From the NCBI GenBank assembly GCA_905160935.1, contig CAJHZI010000474.1:124001-188000 (forward strand): a stretch of DNA of 64,000 nt, given 5' to 3'. The position numbers and the translations under genes are program-made. How positions within the stretch are numbered: the stretch's first letter is position 1; each line of letters opens with the position of its first letter. This stretch comes from Enchytraeus crypticus. Its lineage: Eukaryota > Annelida > Clitellata > Enchytraeida > Enchytraeidae. This document shows positions 45,201 to 51,977 of this stretch, in pieces. A model generated the notes under the pieces. The model was not told where the DNA came from. It ran no database searches and saw only the letters and a program-made list of their open reading frames with translations.

Positions 45201-46297
45201 TCTAGAGATGAAACTGACGTTGACATCGGCTTTACAGCTTTTTATAGGCATGTATATCTCCTGTGTTCTGCCAAGTGGCAGGTCCAAGATGATATATATT
45301 TAGGTACATTTCTGTATCAGGGCCATTCTGGTAAGTTTATATTCCCACTACTGGAAAAGTTAACGTTAGCTTTCGAGACTGGAAGCTTTAGTAAAACTGC
45401 GGACTAGATATCTCTAATTTAATTAAACTAAAATCTGTTGTTCTTGAGAAAAATTGAGACTATAGCCTAAGATACGTATTTAGGTACCTTTATATAGTCG
45501 GATATCTTCGTTAATTATACAGTTGTTCTTTATTCCAGAATATTCTCTTCAAAGCACACATATCTGATTTATAGCAAATACAGCACACTTATATGTTTCT
45601 TCTTTATGTTTTATTTTAAAGAAGTCCATTCAATGTAAGGTCTATTCTTCAGCTCCCGGACACAACACGGGTAATCACTTCTCTCTTATTCACCTCTTTG
45701 TTTCAGATCTCGCTGAATCTCAACACAGACGAGCTCTGGAGATACGGCTGTGCTATATATCATGATGAACTGCCGATCCTCATCATCTCGCTCTCGTCTG
45801 TGGGCGGGCTCCTCGCTCTACTCGTCCTCTCTCTGATCGCACTGCTCGTGGCTCGTGGGCTCAAGGCTCGCCGCCGAGCAAACAAGAAGCTTCTAGAACC
45901 CTGGCACCTTCCCCGAGCCCACGTGACCTCCTCCGTCGTCAACTCCCTTAGGGCGCCTTCCCTCAGCGGGTCCTCCCTCAGGGGGCCTTCCCTCAGGGGG
46001 TCCTCTCTCAGGGGGCCCTCGCTTAGGGGGCAGGCCCTCAAGGTGCCCTCCCTCAGGGGACCGTCCCTCAGGGGACCGGCCCTAGGTGTGCCTTCCCTCA
46101 GGGGGCGGGCTCTCAGGCTCAGTTCAGCCTCAACCAGAGAGAAACAGCTCCCAGAACCGTTCAGTAGAGACATCGACGAGTTGTACGGTGCGAGCAAGAA
46201 AAAGCGCGCTCAAAAAGAGAGAGATTGTTCGGGTCTGTTCTGTGAGGATTTGAATGAGCTGGATTGCGATGATAAGATTCAAGAAACTGATTTGTAG
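27684..46297 (+). CDS. plexin-like mucin/IPT membrane protein, 12 exons
   Basis: Exons: 27684-27720, 29141-29164, 31748-31864, 32401-32511, 33985-34083, 35530-35625, 37103-38159, 39830-39991, 41422-41545, 42872-43225, 44271-44450, 45707-46297. All have AG/GT edges, phases agree at every junction, and the sum is 984 codons. Predicted order: signal peptide (1-24); four Cys-rich modules like furin/growth-factor-receptor repeats (25-161); Thr/Ala/Asn mucin-like repeats (about 169-418); three IPT/TIG-like domains (about 445-810; NPSIKSIHPTQ, GGTRLTVEGENLDAA, SLVCRMPAL, GNNFGLVAADNY); one helix (811-836); a basic, repeat-rich tail. Domains 2-3 resemble the juxtamembrane IPT domains of plexins, but no semaphorin domain or RasGAP tail is present. 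A surface receptor or adhesion role is inference. Missed 5' or internal exons are possible. Its introns are full of SINEs and LINEs. Confidence 0.85.
27815..27950 (+). repeat. interspersed repeat family H
   Basis: aagaatttaacgtcc, cctcgccataaggc and gccaaagcaccacgcgatga match 34845-35050 and 60718-60800; preceded by caatcaa units. No gene is seen from 27951 to 28734 apart from intron sequence. Confidence 0.6.
28735..29110 (+). mobile_element. LINE family B 3' end
   Basis: Encodes APQIWNSLP-like and HRRLKAFLFDLS runs, then ccgtttatggactcc and the gacagtagcactctaatt tail with TTG repeats. Confidence 0.8.
29141..29164 (+). CDS. plexin-like gene, exon 2 (24-nt micro-exon)
   Basis: tttttcgcag precedes gctatctctcaggactcaga plus attg, then gtaaga. 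Phase 1 in and out; adds YLSGLRI to complete the signal peptide. Without it exon 1 could still join exon 3 in frame. Confidence 0.6.
29988..30769. mobile_element. foldback/MITE-like element with ~120-bp inverted ends
   Basis: Left end tacagactgggggaaaaaaa and right end ttttttgccccagtctgta are inverted copies; the match continues inward for about 120 bases. Inside, a block with gcacttttttcgtagaaacg recurs in both orientations. No transposase is encoded; TA-rich target. Confidence 0.75.
30780..30965. repeat. tttagtttacatt minisatellite
   Basis: Degenerate short units tttagtttacattt repeated about 12 times. Confidence 0.85.
31150..31325 (+). mobile_element. LINE family C, 3' end
   Basis: gatcacgggacctgcaccg, cgtttggggtgaatcgattt and catcatccttgaatgagga with a TTA tail. 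Confidence 0.8.
31400..31655 (-). mobile_element. non-LTR C-terminal fragment (LINE H)
   Basis: Minus strand from about 31645 reads VVPVVIETMGPMNPERVDF, INGIGRLITEQTGDKRETS and QRLSMTLQRFHAVCFN, a C-terminal block common downstream of reverse transcriptase in some LINEs. A TTA run at 31657-31692 flanks it. Confidence 0.65.
31748..31864 (+). CDS. plexin-like gene, exon 3 (Cys module 1)
   Basis: Acceptor aacacag; phase 1. Encodes CSSGCEACGTSPSP, CSKCYPLHGLDGSG and RCI, then gtaagt. A nearer AG at 31758 would create an immediate stop and is ruled out by phase. Confidence 0.8.
32110..32337 (-). mobile_element. tRNA-like SINE, type D
   Basis: The minus strand begins gtggctcagtgtgtaagcgc (A-box-like) and has tcctgggatcaatgcc (B-box-like), ending near ttgacgttaaacc. 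One copy plus the inverted stub at 32343-32381. Confidence 0.55.
32285..32381. repeat. perfect 39-bp inverted repeat, 19-base loop
   Basis: 32285-32323 and 32343-32381 are exact reverse complements. The right arm ends 20 bases before the exon 4 acceptor. Confidence 0.95.
32401..32511 (+). CDS. plexin-like gene, exon 4 (Cys module 2)
   Basis: Acceptor attgtcag; encodes CSSGNSGCLLCTNTSVCDTC and a short spacer; donor gtgagt. Phase 1 in and out. Confidence 0.85.
32545..32765 (-). mobile_element. LINE A-related 3' element (A2)
   Basis: gtgcactgcctacgggcagg, then a tail (ttcttggggggtatttagc, gacgaggtggaccccta) shared with 41930-42165 and 46430-46625 and different from family A. Confidence 0.6.
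32845..32990. mobile_element. MITE-like element, decayed
   Basis: cttgagagcttgggtaa left, aatgagagcttgg right, and tagtatctaatatgag interior as in 23648-23835. Confidence 0.45.
32995..33440 (-). mobile_element. LINE family A 3' part
   Basis: Minus strand from 33352: MWLWRRMERTSWTQKV, NEEVLERVGTDRKLINVLR, RKKRWIGHILRGEGLLKEVI; 3' end ctctctctctctctttta. Confidence 0.9.
33660..33960. repeat. degenerate GATT repeat
   Basis: Loose gattgatt arrays in the intron before exon 5. Confidence 0.8.
33985..34083 (+). CDS. plexin-like gene, exon 5 (Cys module 3)
   Basis: Acceptor aactgcag; encodes DCSSNCAYCGTSGGGKCDVC and SSGYTLNTARQCL; donor gtaatt. Phase 1. Confidence 0.9.
34170..34306 (+). mobile_element. 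SINE family A, diverged
   Basis: cactggctggataatgtggg, tttaaatcctgg and gaaactgacggtaacatc keep the family order. Confidence 0.65.
34600..34800 (-). repeat. interspersed repeat family G
   Basis: Reverse of 44070-44250; ends ggccacttggcagtgcactg. Confidence 0.65.
34845..35050 (+). repeat. interspersed repeat family H
   Basis: caatcaatcaataagaatt, cctcgccataaggcaatgtc, gccaaagcaccacac. Confidence 0.6.
35437..35502 (-). mobile_element. 5S-derived SINE tail fragment
   Basis: tccatggtcattagtaatcg and gcattaattgcagccg match the tail of full copies. Confidence 0.55.
35530..35625 (+). CDS. plexin-like gene, exon 6 (Cys module 4)
   Basis: Acceptor gttgttcag; encodes ACPTYCSQCDPSTSKCLSC and SSGYELRTDGTCG; donor gtaag. 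Phase 1. Confidence 0.9.
35685..36115. mobile_element. MITE-like element carrying a SINE
   Basis: Left ctagggtgggaggaacgc and right cctagctctcaattcccac ends flank SINE B at 35780-35990. Confidence 0.6.
35780..35990 (+). mobile_element. tRNA-like SINE family B (nested)
   Basis: atgaagttttaaatgacaga, gggttcgaatcccagccgcg, ggtctaaattgcctaacgg. Confidence 0.85.
36145..36340. repeat. 22-bp hairpin plus ~60-bp tandem repeat
   Basis: Arms 36145-36166 and 36171-36192 are exact reverse complements around ccca. From 36180 about 2.5 units of a 60-bp repeat follow (acacatatacgtgttatct, tctagtgttatctaagacc); further unit pieces appear at 36478-36525 and 36975-37015. Confidence 0.9.
36340..36470 (+). mobile_element. 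tRNA-like SINE family A (reference copy)
   Basis: ggctggagccagtggcgatg, gtaagatactcgacc (A-box side), gggttcaaatcctgg (B box), gctcgcccgtcactgacatc, then gacgttaacattagctttac. Ends gagcca/tgggctc can pair as an acceptor stem. It interrupts the 60-bp repeat array. Confidence 0.9.
37103..38159 (+). CDS. plexin-like gene, exon 7 (mucin-like repeat and IPT 1 start)
   Basis: Acceptor gcatttcag; 351 whole codons, phase 1 in, phase 2 out before gtgagt. After IITDALEAST it is nearly pure T/A/N to about residue 418, then TEADKFSETFVTGIQTTW, a short poly-Thr run and the first IPT-like segment (NPTLITAALSRSYGIKAGGT). Confidence 0.85.
37123..37872 (+). repeat. 21-nt coding minisatellite (ANTATTT)
   Basis: About 35 units of gctaacacagcaacaacaac plus a, coding ANTATTT, grouped by periodic variant units coding ANTQTRT (about six times). 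Long antisense open frames here are by-products. Confidence 0.95.
38525..38775 (-). mobile_element. LINE family A 3' end
   Basis: Reverse frame: VNVLRNRKKRWIGHILRGEG, RGRPRLGMLDDLKTHSY, EEWRRYVPWTCQ. Confidence 0.9.
38780..39020 (+). repeat. interspersed repeat family F
   Basis: gttccccgtgttgtg, gtcgtagaaggcgac, gtcagaaagggtattcattt, gagcctaggct, tcgaatcccgaccctgg and a GATGAT tail; also 43485, 47840, 41820 and reverse at 27288, 43690, 52785. Confidence 0.7.
39160..39235 (+). repeat. LINE family B tail fragment
   Basis: gcgacagtagcgctctaatt. Confidence 0.5.
39443..39546 (+). repeat. diverged SINE family A copy
   Basis: aaggttcaaatccatgctct and gaaactgatgttaactttgc. Confidence 0.5.
39584..39716 (-). 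mobile_element. tRNA-like SINE family A
   Basis: gctggtaaagctaaggttag to gccactggctccagcc. Confidence 0.8.
39830..39991 (+). CDS. plexin-like gene, exon 8 (IPT 1 end, IPT 2 start)
   Basis: Acceptor taattacag; phase 2 in and out; encodes SSTVYEIRSPPADSAG, VLLEDITGKNWTVASFNY and NPSIKSIHPTQHLT; donor gtactg (weak). Confidence 0.85.
40219..41421 (+). repeat. decoy copies of the exon 9 acceptor
   Basis: Six degenerate copies of acttatag plus ctgaggtactcg at about 40219, 40257, 40309, 40347, 40396 and 41361, joined by GATT repeats, precede the used acceptor at 41421/41422 (cctatag, cggaggtactcg). An 870-base unrelated stretch (40440-41310) without genes interrupts them. Confidence 0.85.
41422..41545 (+). 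CDS. plexin-like gene, exon 9 (IPT 2)
   Basis: Phase 2 in, 0 out; encodes GGTRLTVEGENLDAAQSS, the typical opening of an IPT/TIG domain, then LTVTVQRRDQPLEV; donor gtgaga. Confidence 0.9.
41651..41780 (+). mobile_element. tRNA-like SINE family A
   Basis: ccagtggcgacgtcggtaag, gggttcagatcccgg, gaatctgacgttaacc. Confidence 0.85.
41820..41895 (+). repeat. family F 3' end
   Basis: tatcccgaccctagttaatc and GATGAT tail. Confidence 0.55.
41930..42165 (-). mobile_element. LINE A-related 3' element (A2)
   Basis: gcctactggcaggtccatgg, then gattctgcatatgacgagg as at 32545. Confidence 0.65.
42208..42271. repeat. AT microsatellite
   Basis: Pure AT run in the intron before exon 10. Confidence 0.95.
42535..42850 (+). 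mobile_element. LINE family C C-terminus and 3' end
   Basis: Codes WNSLPPDLRSRSTTST and FRCRLKTHLLPPW, then the family C tail; ends only about 20 bases before the exon 10 acceptor, with a TTATTA run. Confidence 0.8.
42872..43225 (+). CDS. plexin-like gene, exon 10 (IPT 2 end, linker, IPT 3 start)
   Basis: Acceptor cttcacacag; 118 codons, phase 0. DCFGVNVTSQSLVCRMPALN is the cysteine-bearing end of a plexin-type IPT domain; FNPRFIEVFPAADVIRVKTG opens the next. N-glycosylation motifs NVT, NST, NES. Donor gtttca is weak. Confidence 0.85.
43485..43850. repeat. family F, two inverted copies
   Basis: 43485-43675 (+) has gtgtgtcgtaaaaggcgat and tgcctaggctccagaaattt; 43690-43850 is the family's reverse (gggtcgggatatgtatagac, accatcagtcaatcc). 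Confidence 0.65.
43905..44027 (+). mobile_element. tRNA-like SINE family A
   Basis: gagccagtggcgaaatcggt, gggttcaaatcctggg, gacgttaacattagctttca. Confidence 0.85.
44070..44250 (+). repeat. interspersed repeat family G
   Basis: gtgcactgccatgtggcaag, cgctccataagagtactcc, ttatccataccttatgtagc. Confidence 0.65.
44271..44450 (+). CDS. plexin-like gene, exon 11 (IPT 3)
   Basis: Acceptor ctgttgacag; 60 codons, phase 0; GNNFGLVAADNYVITLGADN then CSVTTVVDNLIVCLPP, matching the plexin pattern G-x-C..(L/I)xCxPP; donor gtaagt. Confidence 0.9.
44480..44640 (+). mobile_element. 5S-rRNA-derived SINE, 5' part
   Basis: gaagttaaggtaagtcggcc, ttggttagtacaaggttggg, tgaccaccttggaggactga: the 3' half of 5S rRNA (GAAG..TAAG, GGTTAGTACTTGG, GACCxCCTGG). 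Confidence 0.75.
44660..44800 (+). mobile_element. LINE family C, 3' end
   Basis: caccgtttaggatatttttc, cgtttggggtgaatcgattt, catccctgtacgaggaaacg. Confidence 0.75.
44805..45075 (+). mobile_element. 5S-rRNA-derived SINE
   Basis: 5S-like head (gaagttaaggtaagtcggac, gtgaccacataggaggtccg), body with gtgatggaaggttattctta, tail with gcaattgatgcgccatcaaa and cttcctgacccagtatgccg. Confidence 0.8.
45132..45330 (+). repeat. SINE family A 3' part, then family G fragment
   Basis: 45132-45242: gcgggttcaaatgcagggct and gaaactgacgttgacatcg. 45255-45330: tgttctgccaagtggcaggt. From 45331 to 45706 only intron sequence. Confidence 0.6.
45707..46297 (+). CDS. plexin-like gene, exon 12 (membrane helix and tail)
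   Basis: Acceptor tgtttcag; phase 0; IPT 3 end (ISLNLNTDELWRYGCAIYHD), helix LPILIISLSSVGGLLALLVL and on, stop-transfer RGLKARRRANKK, then SLRGP repeats and an acidic end (DLNELDCDDKIQETDL); TAG at 46295. No AATAAA is evident within 400 bases. Confidence 0.9.
   Translation: MSLNLNTDELWRYGCAIYHDELPILIISLSSVGGLLALLVLSLIALLVARGLKARRRANKKLLEPWHLPRAHVTSSVVNSLRAPSLSGSSLRGPSLRGSSLRGPSLRGQALKVPSLRGPSLRGPALGVPSLRGRALRLSSASTREKQLPEPFSRDIDELYGASKKKRAQKERDCSGLFCEDLNELDCDDKIQETDL
45948..46125 (+). repeat. 15-nt coding repeat (SLRGP)
   Basis: About 11 units like ccctcagggggccttc coding SLRGP/SLRGS/SLRGQ with drift toward the 3' side. Confidence 0.9.
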
Positions 46298-46429
46298 TTA
46301 GATATGATTGTTTAGACCCGATTCCCATTTCTCTTTCTCTTTCTCTCTCTCTCTCTCTTTCTCTCTCTTTTAACACACCACTGCAGAACTCAAGGTCTGC
46401 TCGAAAGTTTTAGTTTTGTACAATATCTC

Positions 46430-46625
46430 TCTCTCATTCTTAGTGCACTGCCTACCGGCAGGTCCATGGTATATAACGCTCATCTCTATCTTCCATTTTT
46501 CTCTTCGCGGCCACATACGAGTGGATCTTTAAATAATCTATAACATTCCTTATGATATATCATTATTCTTGGGGGATTTTGCTAATTACGAGGTGGGCCC
46601 CCTATACCTTCCTCAGCTTTGTGTA
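46430..46625 (-). mobile_element. LINE A-related 3' element (A2)
   Basis: gtgcactgcctaccggcagg, gggggattttgctaattacg. A CT run at 46330-46372 precedes it. Confidence 0.65.
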
Positions 46626-46636
46626 CAAATATATTT

Positions 46637-46642
46637 TTTATT
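46637..46642 (-). promoter_or_regulatory. AATAAA on minus strand, possible REV7 poly(A) signal
   Basis: Lies about 190 bases past the REV7 stop codon. Confidence 0.5.
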
Positions 46643-46830
46643 TGTGTATTGGATATTGTCTACAGAGTAATAGCTTTGCACGCAATATGCATTCTAAATG
46701 TTAGCAAATTTAGTCATCGTGTAGTAATAGCGACATCTTAAAGTGAACGAGTACAGTCACACTGTAGTACGAATTTATCGCAGTTACTCGAAGGTTCTGT
46801 CCTAAATTAATTCCAGAAGAATTTCGGTCA

Positions 46831-46863
46831 TCATGACCTCATTTCATGTACGTACATCTGCAC
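46831..46863 (-). CDS. mad2l2: REV7 exon F (C-terminus)
   Basis: Acceptor ttgctgcttttag; encodes VQMYVHEMRS and TGA, aligning with the MQLYVEE end of the human protein. Confidence 0.8.
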   Translation of the reverse strand: MQMYVHEMRS

Positions 46864-49800
46864 CTAAAAGCAGCAACAACAACAATAACAATATCAGAAT
46901 GTCAAAAGAAAAATGGTTATGTTAAATGCGTAAATATGTGTATATGCATGTATGTGGTAATGTGCACATATATGTGCGCAAGAACGTATGTGTGACACGT
47001 GTGTGTGTTATTGTGTGTGTATGTGTATGCGTGTGTATGTATGTGTGTATGTATGTGTATGTATGTATGCGAGTGCATGTATATGTGTATGTGTATGTAT
47101 GTGTATGTGTGTGTGAACCTGTAAGGCACAAGAAAGCGCTGTAGCTAGAGGTTGTATTTATATGTGTGTATGTATGTGTTTGTGTATGTGTGTGTATGTA
47201 TGTGTGAGCATCTGTAAGGCACGAGAGAGAGCTGTTGCTAGGGGTTGTATGTGTGTATGTGTGTGTATGTGTGTGTGTATATGTGTGAATGTATATGTGT
47301 GAGCACCTGTAAGGCACGAGAGAGAGCTGTTGTTGGAGGTTGTATGTATGTATGTGTGTATGTGTTTGTGTATGTGTATATGTGTATGCACCTGTAAGGC
47401 ACGAGAGTGCGCTGTAGCTAGAGGTTGTATGTGTGTATGTTTGTGTATGTATGTATGTATATGTGTGTATGTATGTGTGAGCACCTGTAGGGCACGAGAG
47501 AGAGCTGATGCTAGAGGTTGTATCAACGTTTCTCTGGTGAGCTCATCTGATTCACCCGCCTCTATCCACGCTGTGTCCTACCCCAATCAATCAATCAATT
47601 AATCACTCTAGAGCAAATAACTACATTCTCTGACTAACAATGTGGACCACTTGCTAATAAAAACAAGCCATACAGCCTTATATAGGCCTATAAGTGATTT
47701 TTTAATGATAGAAATGGAAATAAACTTTATTATTTATATTTATAACTCATTTTCCTTAATGACCATCTCGGTTCACACTTATGGACACTTACTTGATTCA
47801 CACTGGTTATGTCTTATTTTTGAACACGGTAGTATGTTTCCGTTTTTTCCACGTTGGTTGCTGACGAATACATAAGTCGTTGACTTCACGTGTCGTAAAA
47901 TGCGACGAAGAACTAACATCCGAACCCACGTCAGAAAGGGCATTCAGTTGGTGAGCGCCTAGGCTCCAGAAACTATCATAAAATTTTCTATTCACAATCC
48001 CTGTCGAACAGGGATTCGAGGGAAGATGATGATGATGTATGTGTTTGTACTGACTGTATACTGTGTATCTCTAATCGCTTGATCTATATAAACTGTACAG
48101 GGAGGATCCATTTAGTGTGTTCTAAATATATAACTAAATATGTCACACTGGTAAAGCTGGTAAAGCTAATGTTAACGTCAGTTTCCTCACTCGAAAACGA
48201 TGTTAGTGACGGCCAAGCACGCGATTTGAACCCCGCACATACTGATCCGCGGTCGAGTATCTTACAGACATCGCTCCAGCCAGAGCTTTCTACCACTACA
48301 CTGTTAATAGACAGTAGCAACAACTCTAGGACGTGCCTGACATCCCTTCAGGAGGAAACCAGACGTTAAATGATCAAAATCTTAATAAGTGAGAAGCTTA
48401 CACGTAGGCACTGTTGTTGTTGTAGCTCTAGATAAGCTAGTCGATTAGTACAGACCAGTACGGACCAAGTACAATCTACAAAATAGTACAATATATCAGC
48501 ACAGACCAAGTACGATCCACACTATAGTACAATGTATCAGTAGGCCTACAGACCAAGTACAATCTACAACATAGTACAATACATCAGTACAGACCAAGTA
48601 CAATCTACAACATAGTACAATACATCAGTACAGACCAAGTACAATCTACAATATAGCACAGTACATCAGTAGAGACCAGTACAATGTAAAAGTAATACAA
48701 TTATACAGCAGCCAAATCCATAAATAGGCATCCCTATATACAAAATACAATTTACACATCAGTACAATTACACAAGTTAATCTTTGCTTTATATTTTTTA
48801 TACGATAAACGAGAGAGATCCACGATCATTTATTTGTAACTGAATCAAAAAACATAACATAACGGCACACTGGGTCAGGAAGCATATATGCTTGTTTAAG
48901 ACCCATTTCCTCCTTCCTCTCCAAGGTTATTAGTAATCGTTGCCTTTTGATAGCGCATCAATTGCAACCGGCGCGGATTTAAGAATAACCTTCCATCACC
49001 CTGGGGTTTTTTCCTTCCTAAGCTTTTACCAACACTCGGTCTTCCAAGGTGGTCACCCACAAAGTACTAACCGAGGTCGATGCAGCTTAATTTCGATAAT
49101 TGACGCGCAACTAAACCAAGTGCGCTAATCCCGCCGTCTAATATCCACAAAGCGCATACAACGAGATAGACCACAAATAAAACGGTCGTCAGAAAGAGCA
49201 CAGTTGAGCTCTATCTAGCTGACTACCGGAAACATGGAAACATAGTTACATAGCAACATTCATGTTGTACAAAATTAGAGATAATAAACATTAATGACGA
49301 AAATAGCATTAAACTGCAAAGAGCAAAAGATTGCTGACTAATTAAAACAGAAACTAAAGATTTATAAAACTAAAAATGGGTTAAAATTAAAACCAGATTC
49401 AAACAATAGTACAGTAATAAACACACATACACACACACAGACCATCAGGCAGAGAAACACATACACACACACACAGAGTAAGAAATACACACACATACAC
49501 ACACATCGTAAGAAATACACACACATACACACACATAGTAAGAAATACACACACATACACACACATAGTAAGAAATACACACACATACACACACATAGTA
49601 AGAAATACACACACATACACACACATAGTAAGAAATACACACACATAGTAAGAAATACACACACATAGTAAGAAATACACACACATACACGCACATAGTA
49701 AGAATTACACACACACACACACACACGTAGTAAGAAATACACACACATACACACACATAGCAATCAATACACATACATACACATACAGAGTAAGAAACAC

Positions 49801-51941
49801 ACACATACACACACACAGACAGACATGCACACATACAGACCATCAGGCAGAGAAACACACACATAGTAAGAAATACACACACATAGTAAGAAATACACAC
49901 ACATAGTAAGAAATACACACACAAACACACATAGCAATCAATACACCCATATATATACACACAGAGTAAGAAACACACACATACATACACACACACCACC
50001 AGATACACACCATCAGGCAGAGGTTTGAGTTGACTCGCCGCACAGCTTATCTTCAGCAGCAGATCTCTGAACCTCTGCTCCAAGTCAATCACTTCCTCAA
50101 ACCTGTGAACATAATAATAATCTATTCCTTTTATTTCCATAATCAATCTGACAAACCGCAGACTGTAACAATATAACATAACATAACATAACGGCACACT
50201 GGGTCAGGAAGTACAGATGCTTGTTTAAGACCCATTTCCTCCTTCCTCTCCATGGTTATAAGTAATCGTTGCCTTTTGATTGCAGCCGGCGCGGATTTAA
50301 GAATAACCTTCCATCACCCAGGGATTTTTTCCTTCCTAAGCTTTTACCAACACTCGGTCTTCCAAGGTGGTCACCCACAAAGTACCAACCGAGGTCGATG
50401 CAGCTTAACTTCGATAATTGACGCGCAACTAAACCAAGTGCGCTAATCCCGCCGTCCAATATGACAGATAACATACCAATGCATCAGGTACAGGCAGAAA
50501 TTCAACACAAAATCAAAAATACAAGATTGAAAATAATAAGATAACATTAAAAAATATTGACCAAGGCAAACTTATCCTACTTTAAGAGTTCTATAGTCAC
50601 ACATAGCTATCTAAGAATTATTAAACAATAGTAGAAAACAATTTCAGCAGTTTAAAAAAACAGGTAGGCATTGTAAGTTAAAAGTTAATAATTTCTAGCA
50701 TCATTAAGTATAACAGGGGTAATAAAGTTCTTGTCACTTAAACTATTGCCTTTAGTACGAAGTGTGAAATTTCTACCGGCAACATTTCGTCTAGTTAGAT
50801 ATGGGTGATAGGCAAGTGGAGGCAAAAGCGGGGCAAGTAGATGGGCGCTATCACTATGTACATCTTTAAAAAGTTTATAATCAGCTGAAGCACACAAATC
50901 TTCAAAACTGGATTCCAAGTTGCAGAAATTTGCCTTTTTTGCTCGTCTTAAAAAAAGCTTCAAGTTTCTTTCTATCTTCCATAGTGGTAAAACCCCACCA
51001 AAATTGGGATGCATAGAGAAGCCAATTTAATGTAGATGCTTGAAATACTCTCTGAACGAGTACGTTGGATAGTCCTTTAGTGCATAGACTATACAAAGCA
51101 AAAATATTGCTGTAACTTGAGGATAAGAGATTATTTATGTGAGTAGAAAAAGAAAAATTGGAGGAGATTGTAACACCCAAACATTTCATATCTGACATGC
51201 GTTCTATGCCTTCAAGATGAGGGGCTGCAGAAGCCTGCCTCTTATTATTTGGGGAGTGGAATATAATTTCTTTAGATTTGATTCTATTTAATTTTAGATT
51301 GTTAAATTTGGCCCAATGTTCAATATGGGCAAGTTCAACTTCTATTAGATGAATATTGGATGCAGGCATAATTAAGTATGTGTCATCAGCATATTTAAGT
51401 ACCGAGTTTGATTTACTCAAGGTCTTGAGATCTGATGCTGTAACAACGAAAGCAGGAGGTCCAATGGCAGAGCCTTGAACTACGCTAGCATTAATTGTTG
51501 CACAAGAAGAAGTACGACCGTCAAAAATTGTCCAATGAGAGCGATTAATTAAAAAACTAGCAATCCATTTCGTTACAGGGCTTGGTACGTCTAGCAAGCT
51601 AAATTTATCAAGTATGTGCGAATGTCTGACAGTGTCAAACGCTTTACTAAAATCTAGAGCAATCACTCTGACAAAAGGTTGTGATTCTAGTAGTGAACTT
51701 ATAGTATGAAATAGGAATATAAGAGCAGCAGTAGTAGATCCAGTAGGGCGAAAAGCAAATTGATTAGTAAAATCTAGATGAGAGGGTGGAGATGAAAATG
51801 CTCGATATGTGTATCTTGAGGTAATAATTCGCTCAATAAGACAAGAGAGAACGGAGGTTATGTAATTAGGACGATAATCTGATGGTTGCATCAATAACAT
51901 CAATCAATCAATCAATCAATCACTTCCTCAAACCTGTGAAC

Positions 51942-51977
<36 letters not shown>

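Noticed and set aside
45760..46197. Antisense 145-codon frame over exon 12
   Set aside because: Shadow of the SLRGP repeat; the sense frame has a membrane helix and joins exon 11 in phase.
46917..47526. Thr/His-rich frames in ATGT repeats
   Set aside because: Simple-repeat translation, except for the exon E part and its decoy copies.
49362..50197. Cys/Val/Tyr-rich long frames in CA repeats
   Set aside because: Translations of CA/GT microsatellite; only the 50011-50102 part is a real exon.
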